Assembly (NCBI GenBank): GCA_021819225.1
Contig: JAKARU010000021.1
Span: forward strand, 1 to 10,664
Reading direction: 5' to 3'
DNA length: 10,664 bases
DNA from: Thermoplasmata archaeon
GTDB taxonomy: Archaea > Thermoplasmatota > Thermoplasmata > Thermoplasmatales > Thermoplasmataceae
Every line of letters begins with the position of its first letter. The stretch's first letter is position 1. Made by a program: the position numbers and the translations under genes. Below are positions 1-6,025 of this stretch, in pieces. A model generated the notes under the pieces. It saw nothing but the letters and a program-made list of their open reading frames with translations. It was not told the DNA's origin and did not search any database.

Positions 1-17
1 AGGAGAAAAAGAAAAAA

Positions 18-278
18 ATGCCTAAAAATAAGTCCATTAACAGAAAGGTTTTTGACGAAAAATACAATCGCTACAGGGATGTGCTTGGAATTGGCTCATT
101 TATATTAAGAAGAATAGAGGAAAGCTCACCGAACATGAGTGTCAAAGACTTAATAGATTTTGTGCAATTAACTTTTCCCAATACTGACCGGAGACAAATT
201 GAAAGAGATACTATAGATTTCGTGTGGTGGCTTAATCTTTTGAATTCGATACAGCTGTTGAAACCTAACACACGTTAA
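18..278 (+). CDS. Small helical protein, possible ABC-three-component middle component
   Basis: This 86-aa basic, helix-rich protein starts with ATG, 12 bases after an AGGAG at the left edge of the window, so the start is supported. After a polar N-terminus, residues 20-34 (VLGIGSFILRRIEES) form one amphipathic helix. A SVKDLIDF segment (about 41-48) and a hydrophobic tail (about 66-81, DFVWWLNLLNSIQLL) follow. From memory, the middle-component 6 family of ABC-three-component systems shows the same order: IGxxIL, then a V-x-x-L-W helix, then a final helix like LALDLLYxxG. That is an inference from pattern only. The normal partners (an SMC/ABC-like ATPase and a large C-terminal-domain protein) would have to lie left of the window, because an MFS gene follows. 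A generic winged-helix regulator is the main alternative. That the gene is real is fairly sure; the function is not. Confidence 0.6.
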   Translation: MPKNKSINRKVFDEKYNRYRDVLGIGSFILRRIEESSPNMSVKDLIDFVQLTFPNTDRRQIERDTIDFVWWLNLLNSIQLLKPNTR

Positions 279-329
279 TTTTTCATATGTTTTCTTAAAT
301 GCTAAATAGATTAAAGGAGATTAAACACT

Positions 330-1535
330 ATGTCCGACATACCGTTTGTTTTTTATAAATTGCAAATGAACCGATTGTTTTCGAGGGTTGGGTTTTATTT
401 TGCCCTAGTTTTAGCTATGTGGTACACCATAGAAATTACAGGTTCTGTGTTCCTAACAGGTTTAGTGGCGTTCAGCTTAACTATTTCCGGGTTAATTTCA
501 TCCCCTTTGTCTGGCCACATATTAGACAGATTCCATGACATTAGAATCGTGGTCTATTCAACATTGGGAGAACTCATATCATATTTGTTTATGGGTTTAA
601 TGATAATGCATATACTCCCATTTTTCACTTTATATCCAATAATGGGGGTGATTTATTTTATGATGACGATAGGTAGCATGGCAAGTTACGTCTTTACACC
701 CAATATTGTTGCCGAAGACAAACTACTAAAGGCTAATTCTGTGGGAGAAATTTCTCTTACAATTTCTGAAGGTGTTGGTGCGATCCTAGGAGGTTCTCTT
801 TTGTACTTAATTGGGAGTTATTCGTTGATAATTATTTCCATCTCCACGTTGTTGTTCTTAGCTCTCATTCTTGTTATTAGGTTTCATAGAGACAATATCT
901 TATCTAATGTAAGAAAAGAACGCTCAGAAGATATAAGCGGTTGGAGTGAAACTTTCGTATTTGTGAAATCCAAACTTTTGATGATAGTCATTTTTTCAAC
1001 TGCTCTGAATGCTCTTCTGATCATAATGGATGTACTTGGAGCTCCGCTCATCAAAGAAACTCTGAACTCTAGCTCAATGGCTTATGGTTTCTACACTGGC
1101 ACTTTTTCTATTGGGGGCTTAGTGGGAGCTTTAATGATTGGAAAATTGAAGCCACATAACCTATGGTTATTAGTATTTTTATATTTCGCTGTGTCTGGAT
1201 TTTCTTTTTTGATTATGGGAATGGTTCATATCCTATTGATCGTAGTACTTTTGCCTTTCTTTATTGGAGTGATGGCCTCGGTTTCCAATATACCACTAAT
1301 GACATATTTGCAGAGAGAAATCCCAGAAAGAATATTAGGCAAGGCAACTTCGTTAATGGATACTCTTAGGCTAGGGTTAGCCCCTTTGTCTGCATTCATC
1401 TTCTCAGTAATAGGTTCATATTACACTGTAGGGGCATCGTTTGCAGCAGTCGGTGTGTTACTAATATTAATATCCATACTAATTCCGTTCACAAGCATAA
1501 AAACGGTAAAACTACCAATTTCCCCTACACTTTAA
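330..1535 (+). CDS. MFS transporter, macrolide-efflux (MefA/EntS)-like
   Basis: This is a 401-aa integral membrane protein with about 12 hydrophobic helices and a polar cytoplasmic loop between the halves (about residues 184-213), as in the major facilitator superfamily. The loop after the second helix carries SGHILDRFHDIR (61-72), a variant of MFS motif A (G-x-x-x-D-R). A conserved-looking segment in the C-terminal half, LQREIPERILGKATSL (327-342), resembles the Q-x-x-x-P-x-x-x-x-G-R segment of the MFS_3 group of MefA-type and enterobactin exporters. By family it should export small molecules by proton antiport; the substrate cannot be told. An AAAGGAGA at 313-320 lies 9 bases before the ATG and fixes the start. 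It follows the small gene by 51 bases and may be co-transcribed with it. GC is low compared with the genes right of position 3900, which fits an accessory origin. Confidence 0.85.
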   Translation: MSDIPFVFYKLQMNRLFSRVGFYFALVLAMWYTIEITGSVFLTGLVAFSLTISGLISSPLSGHILDRFHDIRIVVYSTLGELISYLFMGLMIMHILPFFTLYPIMGVIYFMMTIGSMASYVFTPNIVAEDKLLKANSVGEISLTISEGVGAILGGSLLYLIGSYSLIIISISTLLFLALILVIRFHRDNILSNVRKERSEDISGWSETFVFVKSKLLMIVIFSTALNALLIIMDVLGAPLIKETLNSSSMAYGFYTGTFSIGGLVGALMIGKLKPHNLWLLVFLYFAVSGFSFLIMGMVHILLIVVLLPFFIGVMASVSNIPLMTYLQREIPERILGKATSLMDTLRLGLAPLSAFIFSVIGSYYTVGASFAAVGVLLILISILIPFTSIKTVKLPISPTL

Positions 1536-1697
1536 AGTTCTTAAACCATTTCTTTGTAGGATAGTTGAATAGTACTGTGTTGCACAGGTATTTAAGGAGC
1601 TTGTAGCCCGTGCTTCTTATTTCCACTGCTCCCAGGGATAACTTTAGACGGCTGAACTATTACAGATAGAAGCTTAATCCATGGCAAGCATTCTGAT

Positions 1698-1928
1698 TTG
1701 AACAAAGTAATGAAAAAAATAAGGAGCACTTTGGTAGCTGAGCCATTCTGGAAAAAAGAGAGAGGACATGACAAAATAGATCCTGACGCCATTTCTTCTT
1801 TTGAAGTGGAGACTAAAAAATCGTCTATGGGCTTCTTTGGGACTCCAGTTGAATATCAAGGTCTTTTTGGGCTAACTGGACGCGTCGACAAGTTCAGGAA
1901 AAGACCCGACGAATTCTTTTTCATTTAA
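1698..1928 (+). CDS. Doubtful 76-codon hypothetical ORF
   Basis: The open frame begins at a TTG, with an alternative ATG at 1710 giving 72 aa, and neither has a visible Shine-Dalgarno site. The product would be basic and polar, with a C-terminal stretch FFGTPVEYQGLFGLTGRVDK at about residues 46-65 that looks protein-like. No family is recognised. It could be a small gene, a decayed remnant of a larger one, or chance. It lies in the gap between the transporter gene and the nuclease cassette and has no co-directional partner close by. Confidence 0.25.
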   Translation: MNKVMKKIRSTLVAEPFWKKERGHDKIDPDAISSFEVETKKSSMGFFGTPVEYQGLFGLTGRVDKFRKRPDEFFFI

Positions 1929-1965
1929 CAATATTCACAAAATTGAATGTAATTAGAATTACGAG

Positions 1966-2020
1966 ATATCCACTTAATTAAATTACCGACTCCCTACCTG
2001 TCCTTTGGAATTAAGTGCTT
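1966..2020. repeat. Imperfect direct repeat, left copy
   Basis: Aligned without gaps to 3539-3593, 41 of 55 positions match, including runs of ATATCCA, TTAATTAAAT, ACCG and CCTACCT. The first 45 positions match at 36. The two copies lie 1573 bases apart in the same orientation and flank the whole leftward PIN cassette. The other copy is next to a tRNA gene. They could be attachment-site-like borders or a duplicated tRNA 3' flank. Confidence 0.55.
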
Positions 2021-2032
2021 GAATTAGCTATG

Positions 2033-2068
2033 CTTATCAACCATTTTATAAGTAAAATAATTGATAAG
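2033..2068. repeat. Nested inverted repeat / hairpin
   Basis: CTTATCAA (2033-2040) pairs with TTGATAAG (2061-2068). Inside it, ATTTTA (2043-2048) pairs with TAAAAT (2053-2058) around a TAAG loop, with only a CC/AA mismatch between the two stems. The result is a 14-bp, nearly perfect hairpin. It lies 40 bases past the stop of the leftward PIN gene. It could be a 3' end or processing structure, a binding site for a dimeric protein, or part of a mobile-element end. It lacks a clear U-tract on the minus strand. Confidence 0.6.
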
Positions 2069-2108
2069 ATGAATTTATTATTCCAAGTGTTAGAGCGTTA
2101 AGTTGAGG

Positions 2109-2528
2109 TCAACTCTCCCAATTCTGTACTTTTACTCCCATCAAATGGAAATCATCGTCGTGTGATACAATTGTCGCATCCATACTTAGGGCAATTGCGG
2201 CCATTATAATGTCGACATCACTAGGGGTTGTCTTCTTTTCGTTAATTTTTTTCCTAATTTTTTGATAAATTCCTGCGGCAGACTGAGCATCTCTTTGGCT
2301 GATTTTGCTTATCACGGTAATGCCCTCATTCAGGTACTTTTTGAGGTCTACCCCGTACTTTGCATTAGTGGTGGCACTCGCCCCTCTCAAAAGCTCATAA
2401 TAATTGAGAATGGTTGTTGAAATCTCATCTTGACGTAGCACCGCTTCATTTAGGTGCTTTAATATCTTTGGATTCTTCTTTTCAATTATTGAGATCAGTG
2501 CATTCGTGTCAAGAATAAATCTACCCAA
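2109..2528 (-). CDS. PIN-domain ribonuclease, VapC-like toxin
   Basis: The 139-aa length is typical of VapC. The acidic residues of the PIN active site are all present: D7 in ILDTNALI, E45 in YYELLRG, D106 in the D-x-x-x-A-A stretch (SDVDIIMAAIAL), and D124 in VSHDDDF. By family this is a Mg-dependent endoribonuclease, usually cutting tRNA, rRNA or mRNA, and held inactive by a partner antitoxin made from the gene just upstream. Translation starts at a TTG supported by GAGGGG 8 bases upstream. The first 8 bases overlap the end of the 174-aa gene, so the two are translationally coupled. No standard AbrB, RHH or PHD antitoxin is visible next to it. The PIN assignment is strong; the role as a toxin is inferred from context. 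Confidence 0.85.
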   Translation of the reverse strand: MGRFILDTNALISIIEKKNPKILKHLNEAVLRQDEISTTILNYYELLRGASATTNAKYGVDLKKYLNEGITVISKISQRDAQSAAGIYQKIRKKINEKKTTPSDVDIIMAAIALSMDATIVSHDDDFHLMGVKVQNWES

Positions 2529-3045
2529 ATTTACTTCCCCTCAATGCTTCTCTCTTGAAATTTATCTTATCTTTCTTGTCTAATCTTTCAAATGTTTCTT
2601 GCAATAACTTTAAAGCAAGCAATTTGCTAAAAGCTTTCAGTAATTGATTTTCTTTTAGACTAATTATCTTACTCTGAAGATCATTATCTGAAATTATTTC
2701 TTCTATCATTGAATCCAGTATTTGATTGAAATCGTGAACGCCCGCGTACTTTTTCTTTAGTTCAGAGCGGATTGTAGTCAATTTATCTTCAATTATAGTT
2801 GTTCTATCTCTAACATTTCTTTTAACCGAGAATGGAATTGGCACTGCCTTTGCAATCTGTCCTTTAATATATATAGCGCGTGGAAGATTAATTACAAAAA
2901 TAGGAGCAGTTCCCATGTCACGAAACGATAATTGAGTCTCTGGGAAAATTGCAGCATTCTTATTTGGTGATTCATTGAATTTAGATAGCTGGTTAGGTAT
3001 TACTTTTACGGGAAATTCAAGTTCATATTTCAAATCAACGGGCAA
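2521..3045 (-). CDS. Unknown 174-aa protein, candidate partner of the PIN nuclease
   Basis: No family is recognised. The N-terminal half (about 1-80) looks beta-rich, with hydrophobic strand-like segments such as APIFVINLPRAIYIKGQI (47-64). The C-terminal half (about 81-168) is predicted helical and highly charged, ending in a basic tail (KREALRGSKFG). The start is a TTG, chosen because GGTGAT at 3056-3051, a perfect match to the archaeal anti-Shine-Dalgarno, lies 5 bases before it and the next Met is at residue 44. The gene follows the 92-aa gene by 40 bases and its end overlaps the PIN gene by 8 bases. By position it is where an antitoxin would be, but it is twice as long as most VapB proteins and lacks a visible DNA-binding motif. 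Confidence 0.7.
   Translation of the reverse strand: MPVDLKYELEFPVKVIPNQLSKFNESPNKNAAIFPETQLSFRDMGTAPIFVINLPRAIYIKGQIAKAVPIPFSVKRNVRDRTTIIEDKLTTIRSELKKKYAGVHDFNQILDSMIEEIISDNDLQSKIISLKENQLLKAFSKLLALKLLQETFERLDKKDKINFKREALRGSKFG
2537..2542 (-). promoter_or_regulatory. Shine-Dalgarno GAGGGG deciding a TTG start
   Basis: GAGGGG lies inside the last codons of the 174-aa gene, 8 bases before the TTG start of the PIN gene. It supports the TTG start and coupled translation of the two proteins. Confidence 0.6.
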
Positions 3046-3050
3046 GATAT

Positions 3051-3056
3051 ATCACC
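3051..3056 (-). promoter_or_regulatory. Shine-Dalgarno GGTGAT deciding a TTG start
   Basis: GGTGAT on the minus strand, 5 bases before the TTG at 3045, complements the archaeal 16S rRNA 3' end. It is the reason to accept the TTG as the start of the 174-aa protein. Confidence 0.7.
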
Positions 3057-3085
3057 AAAATTAGTTTCAGGTATTAGACGTTAAA

Positions 3086-3364
3086 TTATTTTTTGCTTAT
3101 AGGTGTGACATTAAGACTTCCATCTTTATTAATTTCAACTTTCCAACTCGATCCGACAGGATACAACGAGCCATTTTGGATTGGGACTGTAAATTGTAGG
3201 ATGTTAGTATAAATCTCTGTTGAATTCCTTTGCTCATCAGAAAGCCTTTCCCTTATTTCATCAGTTATTTTGTGTGGCTTCGCCATAGTTACCTGATACA
3301 CTGCCTTTCCATCTGAAAGATCAATCAATCTTTGAACAGAAAGAACTTCTACTTCCTTTTCCAT
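3086..3364 (-). CDS. Unknown 92-aa protein, first gene of the PIN cassette
   Basis: This is a small, mixed-charge protein with no signal peptide or membrane segment and no recognised family. Strand-like segments alternate with a short charged helix (about 33-46, ITDEIRERLSDEQR). A G-S-x-W-K-V-E-I-N-K-D-G-S-L pattern (71-84) near the end suggests a small beta-barrel or sandwich. The ATG start has no good Shine-Dalgarno (only a distant GGCGGG). An AT-rich stretch about 35 bases upstream (near 3390-3405) could serve as a TATA box, giving a leaderless or very short-leader mRNA, as expected for the first gene of an operon. It precedes the 174-aa gene by 40 bases on the same strand. Its link to the nuclease is inferred from layout only. 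Confidence 0.6.
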   Translation of the reverse strand: MEKEVEVLSVQRLIDLSDGKAVYQVTMAKPHKITDEIRERLSDEQRNSTEIYTNILQFTVPIQNGSLYPVGSSWKVEINKDGSLNVTPISKK

Positions 3365-3385
3365 ATATCTGAATAGATTCCCGCC

Positions 3386-3505
3386 TTAATAACATTTTAT
3401 CCAATTCCTAAAGCTGCAATATTCGGGTGTCTCTACCCTAAGTTTCAGGAGATTGATATCCCTAACATGCCATGCAGCTTCCAAGATATCTTCTGAAAAT
3501 GGGTC
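3386..3505 (-). pseudogene. Possible decayed coding remnant
   Basis: A 39-codon stretch open between two stops encodes a protein-like segment including DPFSEDILEAAWHVRDIN and KLRVETPEYCSF. Ten more protein-like codons sit just beyond the upstream in-frame stop. It has no start codon or Shine-Dalgarno of its own. It may be the wreck of a gene between the tRNA and the PIN cassette, or chance. Confidence 0.2.
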
Positions 3506-3538
3506 TTAGCTATGGATCAGAAGGCCATAATGTTTTTC

Positions 3539-3593
3539 ATATCCATTTAATTAAATAACCGGATTCCTACCTATTCATTAGAAAGTAGGACTT
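3539..3593. repeat. Imperfect direct repeat, right copy, beside tRNA-Val
   Basis: This is the partner of the 1966-2020 repeat (41 of 55 matches). It ends 15 bases from the 3' end of the tRNA gene. Only in this copy, TCCTAC (3565-3570) can pair with GTAGGA (3585-3590) to form a small hairpin. On the minus strand that hairpin lies just downstream of the tRNA and is followed by AT-rich sequence, so it could also help end tRNA transcription. Confidence 0.55.
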
Positions 3594-3608
3594 ACTTATA
3601 GCTGTAAA

Positions 3609-3680
<72 letters not shown>

Positions 3681-3877
3681 TCTCATAGCCATATAATCAT
3701 GGATAATTAGCTTTTTTGTAAGTGATTTTTAGAAAGTTGATTTATGTTTGTCAAGGTAAAAGTTTGAATTGCTGGTTCTTGTTTTCCTGCACACATGATA
3801 ATGAAGTTACGGCTTACAAATTAAACTCCTGCATGCATGTTCTGGGAATATTTAACGACCCGGCTATGAAAAATGTA

Positions 3878-3888
3878 TTATTTATATT
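3878..3888 (+). promoter_or_regulatory. TATA box of the asparaginase-like gene
   Basis: TTATTTATATT, preceded by a purine-rich stretch that could be a BRE, is centred about 24 bases before the ATG at 3907. There is no Shine-Dalgarno in between. Archaeal transcription starts about 25 bases past the TATA centre, so the mRNA would begin at or near the ATG and be leaderless. Confidence 0.55.
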
Positions 3889-3906
3889 CCAAAAATATCA
3901 GCTCAG

Positions 3907-4761
3907 ATGGAAAACATCATATTGTGCCACGGAGGGGTAGGCTCAAAGGCAAGATCTGCTCCTGACATGAATGGAATTGCAGAGAAAAGCTGGAATGAAG
4001 ACCCTTTGAAATCTGTGGTGAATGCAGTGGTGATCATGGAAGATGATCCACAGTTCAATGCGGGAACTGGATCAGTTATGAGAATTGATGGATCAATCCA
4101 GATGGATGCTGCAGTCTCAGTTCCAGGAAGATTCGGATCAGTTATCGGCATAGAAGCAGTAAAAAATCCTGTAATGGTTGCAAGGGATGTAATGGAAAAA
4201 ACCCCTCATATAATGCTATCTGGATCTGGGGCTGTTGAATTTGCAAGGCGTTGTGGATACATGGAATATGATCCCTCAACTGTGAAAAGCCGCGAGGCGT
4301 ACAGGAAGATGATCGGGGGAATCAGGGATGGATTAACAGAGAATGAAAAATACATCGAATTTCAGAAGCTGATAAGGGAGGGCATTATAGATGAACCACA
4401 CGATACTGTTGGGGCAGTGGCAAGAATAAATGGGAAATTTGCAGCAGCTGTCTCTACCGGCGGGGCATCACCAATGATGCGTGGCAGGGTTGGCGACGTC
4501 CCGATTCCGGGTGCAGGCATATACTGCGGTCAGGATGGAGCAGTTGTAGCGACAGGAATCGGGGAAGAAATAGCGAAAAGGATTCTATGCTACCGTATTT
4601 ACAGTAGAATTGGAAGCATGCCATTGAAATCAATCATAGAGAAGGAAATTGCCTTTTTTGGTGACAACCTTGCAGGAGTGATTGCAGTTACAGTAAATGA
4701 AGCTGCGTATTTTTCAAACGGCACCATGGGAACAGACATGTTCGCAAAAAGGCTCCCATAA
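3907..4761 (+). CDS. Isoaspartyl peptidase/L-asparaginase family (Ntn hydrolase)
   Basis: This 284-aa protein belongs to the plant-type asparaginase (Asparaginase_2, MEROPS T2) family. These proteins cut themselves into two chains and use the freed threonine to hydrolyse isoaspartyl dipeptides or asparagine. Seen here are the N-terminal LCHGGVG (6-12), the FNAGTGSV loop (50-57), the autocleavage site EPHDTVGAVA (163-172) with T167 as the predicted nucleophile, the substrate-binding R194 and D197 (GRVGDVPIPGAG), STGG (183-186) and TGIGE (216-220). The length fits the family. All key residues are in place, so it should be active. The likely role is repair or recycling of isoaspartate, or asparagine breakdown. 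The start is the ATG placed about 24 bases after a TATA box, suggesting a leaderless mRNA. It is divergent from the tRNA gene and followed by a promoter-containing gap, so it is probably transcribed alone. Confidence 0.9.
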   Translation: MENIILCHGGVGSKARSAPDMNGIAEKSWNEDPLKSVVNAVVIMEDDPQFNAGTGSVMRIDGSIQMDAAVSVPGRFGSVIGIEAVKNPVMVARDVMEKTPHIMLSGSGAVEFARRCGYMEYDPSTVKSREAYRKMIGGIRDGLTENEKYIEFQKLIREGIIDEPHDTVGAVARINGKFAAAVSTGGASPMMRGRVGDVPIPGAGIYCGQDGAVVATGIGEEIAKRILCYRIYSRIGSMPLKSIIEKEIAFFGDNLAGVIAVTVNEAAYFSNGTMGTDMFAKRLP

Positions 4762-4773
4762 ACTATCGGGAAA

Positions 4774-4806
4774 TATTTTTCATCTCTTTTCAAAATATAT
4801 TTCTTA
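4774..4806 (+). terminator. T-rich probable 3' end
   Basis: Runs ATTTTT, CTCTTTT and ATTTCTT follow the asparaginase stop within 45 bases. Archaeal RNA polymerase often stops at such U-tracts without a hairpin. This is only a composition-based call. Confidence 0.3.
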
Positions 4807-4908
4807 TTATGGTAAATTCCTGTAAATTTATGAAATTTTCAATCATGAACAGAACTATCCATTTTCAAAACAAAATATTCTCTTCGAAGGATATCATATT
4901 TTTATGAA

Positions 4909-4917
4909 AATTTATAT
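4909..4917 (+). promoter_or_regulatory. TATA box of the egsA operon
   Basis: AATTTATAT is centred about 36 bases before the ATG at 4950, predicting an mRNA start near 4938-4942 and a leader of about ten bases or fewer. A second AT-rich box (about 4895-4907) could also act. An alternative TTG codon at 4917 would lie inside this TATA box, which argues against it as the start. Confidence 0.5.
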
Positions 4918-4949
4918 TGAAAGATAACATAGTAAGTCCAGCTGAGAAT

Positions 4950-6011
4950 ATGGAATTTGAGAAATTTAAATTTATGCAATTTCCACGTGATATTTATGTG
5001 GGTCACGGCGTAATTCACAAAACAACAGACGTCGTAAAGAAGAACCTGAGGGGTGATAGGGTTGCTATCATAACAGGAGAGAACACGCTTAAACTTGCAG
5101 GAAGGGAAATCTCAGAAATTCTCGGTGACGCTTCTATAGAGAATACATTGTTGATGGCAGGTCCTGCAGATGAGGAGACTCTTGACAGGATCACGCAGGA
5201 AGCCAGAGAATACGGTGCAGATATGATTATAGGAGTAGGAGGCGGAAGCAAGATAGATCTTGCAAAGAAGACCGCTTATTATCTTGACGTTCCATTGATC
5301 AGTATACCGACAACTCCAAGTCATGATGGGATAGCTTCCCCAAGGGCTTCCATCAAAAGAAGGGGTTGGTCAGTATCTGAAGAGGCTGTAATGCCGGTTT
5401 CTATAATTGCTGATACCGCAATAATGGTAAAGGTTCCTTACAGGTACCTTAAGGCTGGGGCCGCGGATGTCATATCCAACGAAACAGCAATTCTTGACTG
5501 GAAACTGGCAAACAGGTTAAAGGGTGAGGATTACAGCAGCAGTGCAGCAGCAATAGCTGAATATGCAGCAAAGGAATTAATCGAAAGAGCTCACATGATC
5601 ATGCCGGGTGTTGAGGAATCTGTATGGCTTGTTACAAAACAGATACTGGCCTCCGGGACATCAATGGCAATAGCTGCATCATCAAGGCCGGCCAGCGGCG
5701 GTGAGCATCTGATTGCACATGCCCTTGAAACACTGGCACCGGGAAAAGCAATTCACGGTGAGCAGGTGGCCATAGGTTCAGTTATTGCAATGTTCCTTCA
5801 CGGAGGTGACTGGAGGAATCTTGCGTCTGTCTTTGAAAGGATAGGAATATCCATAAGAGCAAGGGATTATGGGATAAATGATCACATAATGATTGAGGCT
5901 CTTAGGACAGCTCACAGGATCAGACCTGAGCGTTTCACAATACTTGGAGAGGTTGACCTTAGCTACAATGCTGCTGAATCCGCCCTTAGGATCACAAAAA
6001 TAATAGAATAA
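4950..6011 (+). CDS. egsA: sn-glycerol-1-phosphate dehydrogenase
   Basis: This enzyme reduces dihydroxyacetone phosphate to sn-glycerol-1-phosphate with NAD(P)H (EC 1.1.1.261), the step that gives archaeal membrane lipids their glycerol stereochemistry. It is a cytoplasmic member of the iron/zinc polyol dehydrogenase fold. Numbered from the ATG at 4950 (353 aa), the nucleotide-binding glycines are GVGGGSKID (95-103). The family signature IPTTPSHDGIASPRASI starts at 119. Predicted zinc ligands are D173 (AGAADVIS), H253 (SGGEH) and H269 (AIHGEQ). The longer reading from TTG 4917 adds 11 residues; I prefer the ATG because the TTG overlaps the likely TATA box and the family starts close to this point. 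It is first in a tight rightward cluster with UPF0179 14 bases later. Function is very sure; the start is fairly sure. Confidence 0.93.
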   Translation: MEFEKFKFMQFPRDIYVGHGVIHKTTDVVKKNLRGDRVAIITGENTLKLAGREISEILGDASIENTLLMAGPADEETLDRITQEAREYGADMIIGVGGGSKIDLAKKTAYYLDVPLISIPTTPSHDGIASPRASIKRRGWSVSEEAVMPVSIIADTAIMVKVPYRYLKAGAADVISNETAILDWKLANRLKGEDYSSSAAAIAEYAAKELIERAHMIMPGVEESVWLVTKQILASGTSMAIAASSRPASGGEHLIAHALETLAPGKAIHGEQVAIGSVIAMFLHGGDWRNLASVFERIGISIRARDYGINDHIMIEALRTAHRIRPERFTILGEVDLSYNAAESALRITKIIE

Positions 6012-6025
6012 AGGGTTGAAAGAAA

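Larger units (their letters stand above)
1536..2108. other. Long gap with no convincing gene
   Basis: This stretch separates the rightward MFS gene from the leftward PIN cassette, so it is a convergent gap. I see no recognisable gene in 1536-1697. The rest contains one doubtful ORF (1698-1928), one copy of a direct repeat (1966-2020) and a nested hairpin (2033-2068). No tRNA, CRISPR repeat or insertion-sequence end is visible. It may be a graveyard of decayed mobile DNA, but no transposase motif was found. Confidence 0.5.

Noticed and set aside
1592..1859. Two leftward open frames of 61-66 codons in the convergent gap
   Set aside because: They overlap each other, lack Shine-Dalgarno sites and show no protein-like features.
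1900..1920. ACCCGACGAATTC resembling the tRNA-Val 3' end (possible attL)
   Set aside because: The match is short and gapped and covers only part of the T-arm; not better than chance in this length of sequence.
3722..3940. 72-codon rightward frame upstream of the asparaginase-like gene
   Set aside because: It overlaps the start of a clear gene in another frame and crosses its TATA box; no Shine-Dalgarno and no protein-like pattern.
4917..4949. TTG start giving egsA 11 extra residues
   Set aside because: The TTG lies within the likely TATA box and lacks a Shine-Dalgarno; the ATG at 4950 fits the promoter spacing better.
5015..5324. Leftward frames inside egsA
   Set aside because: Antisense shadows of a well-identified enzyme gene.
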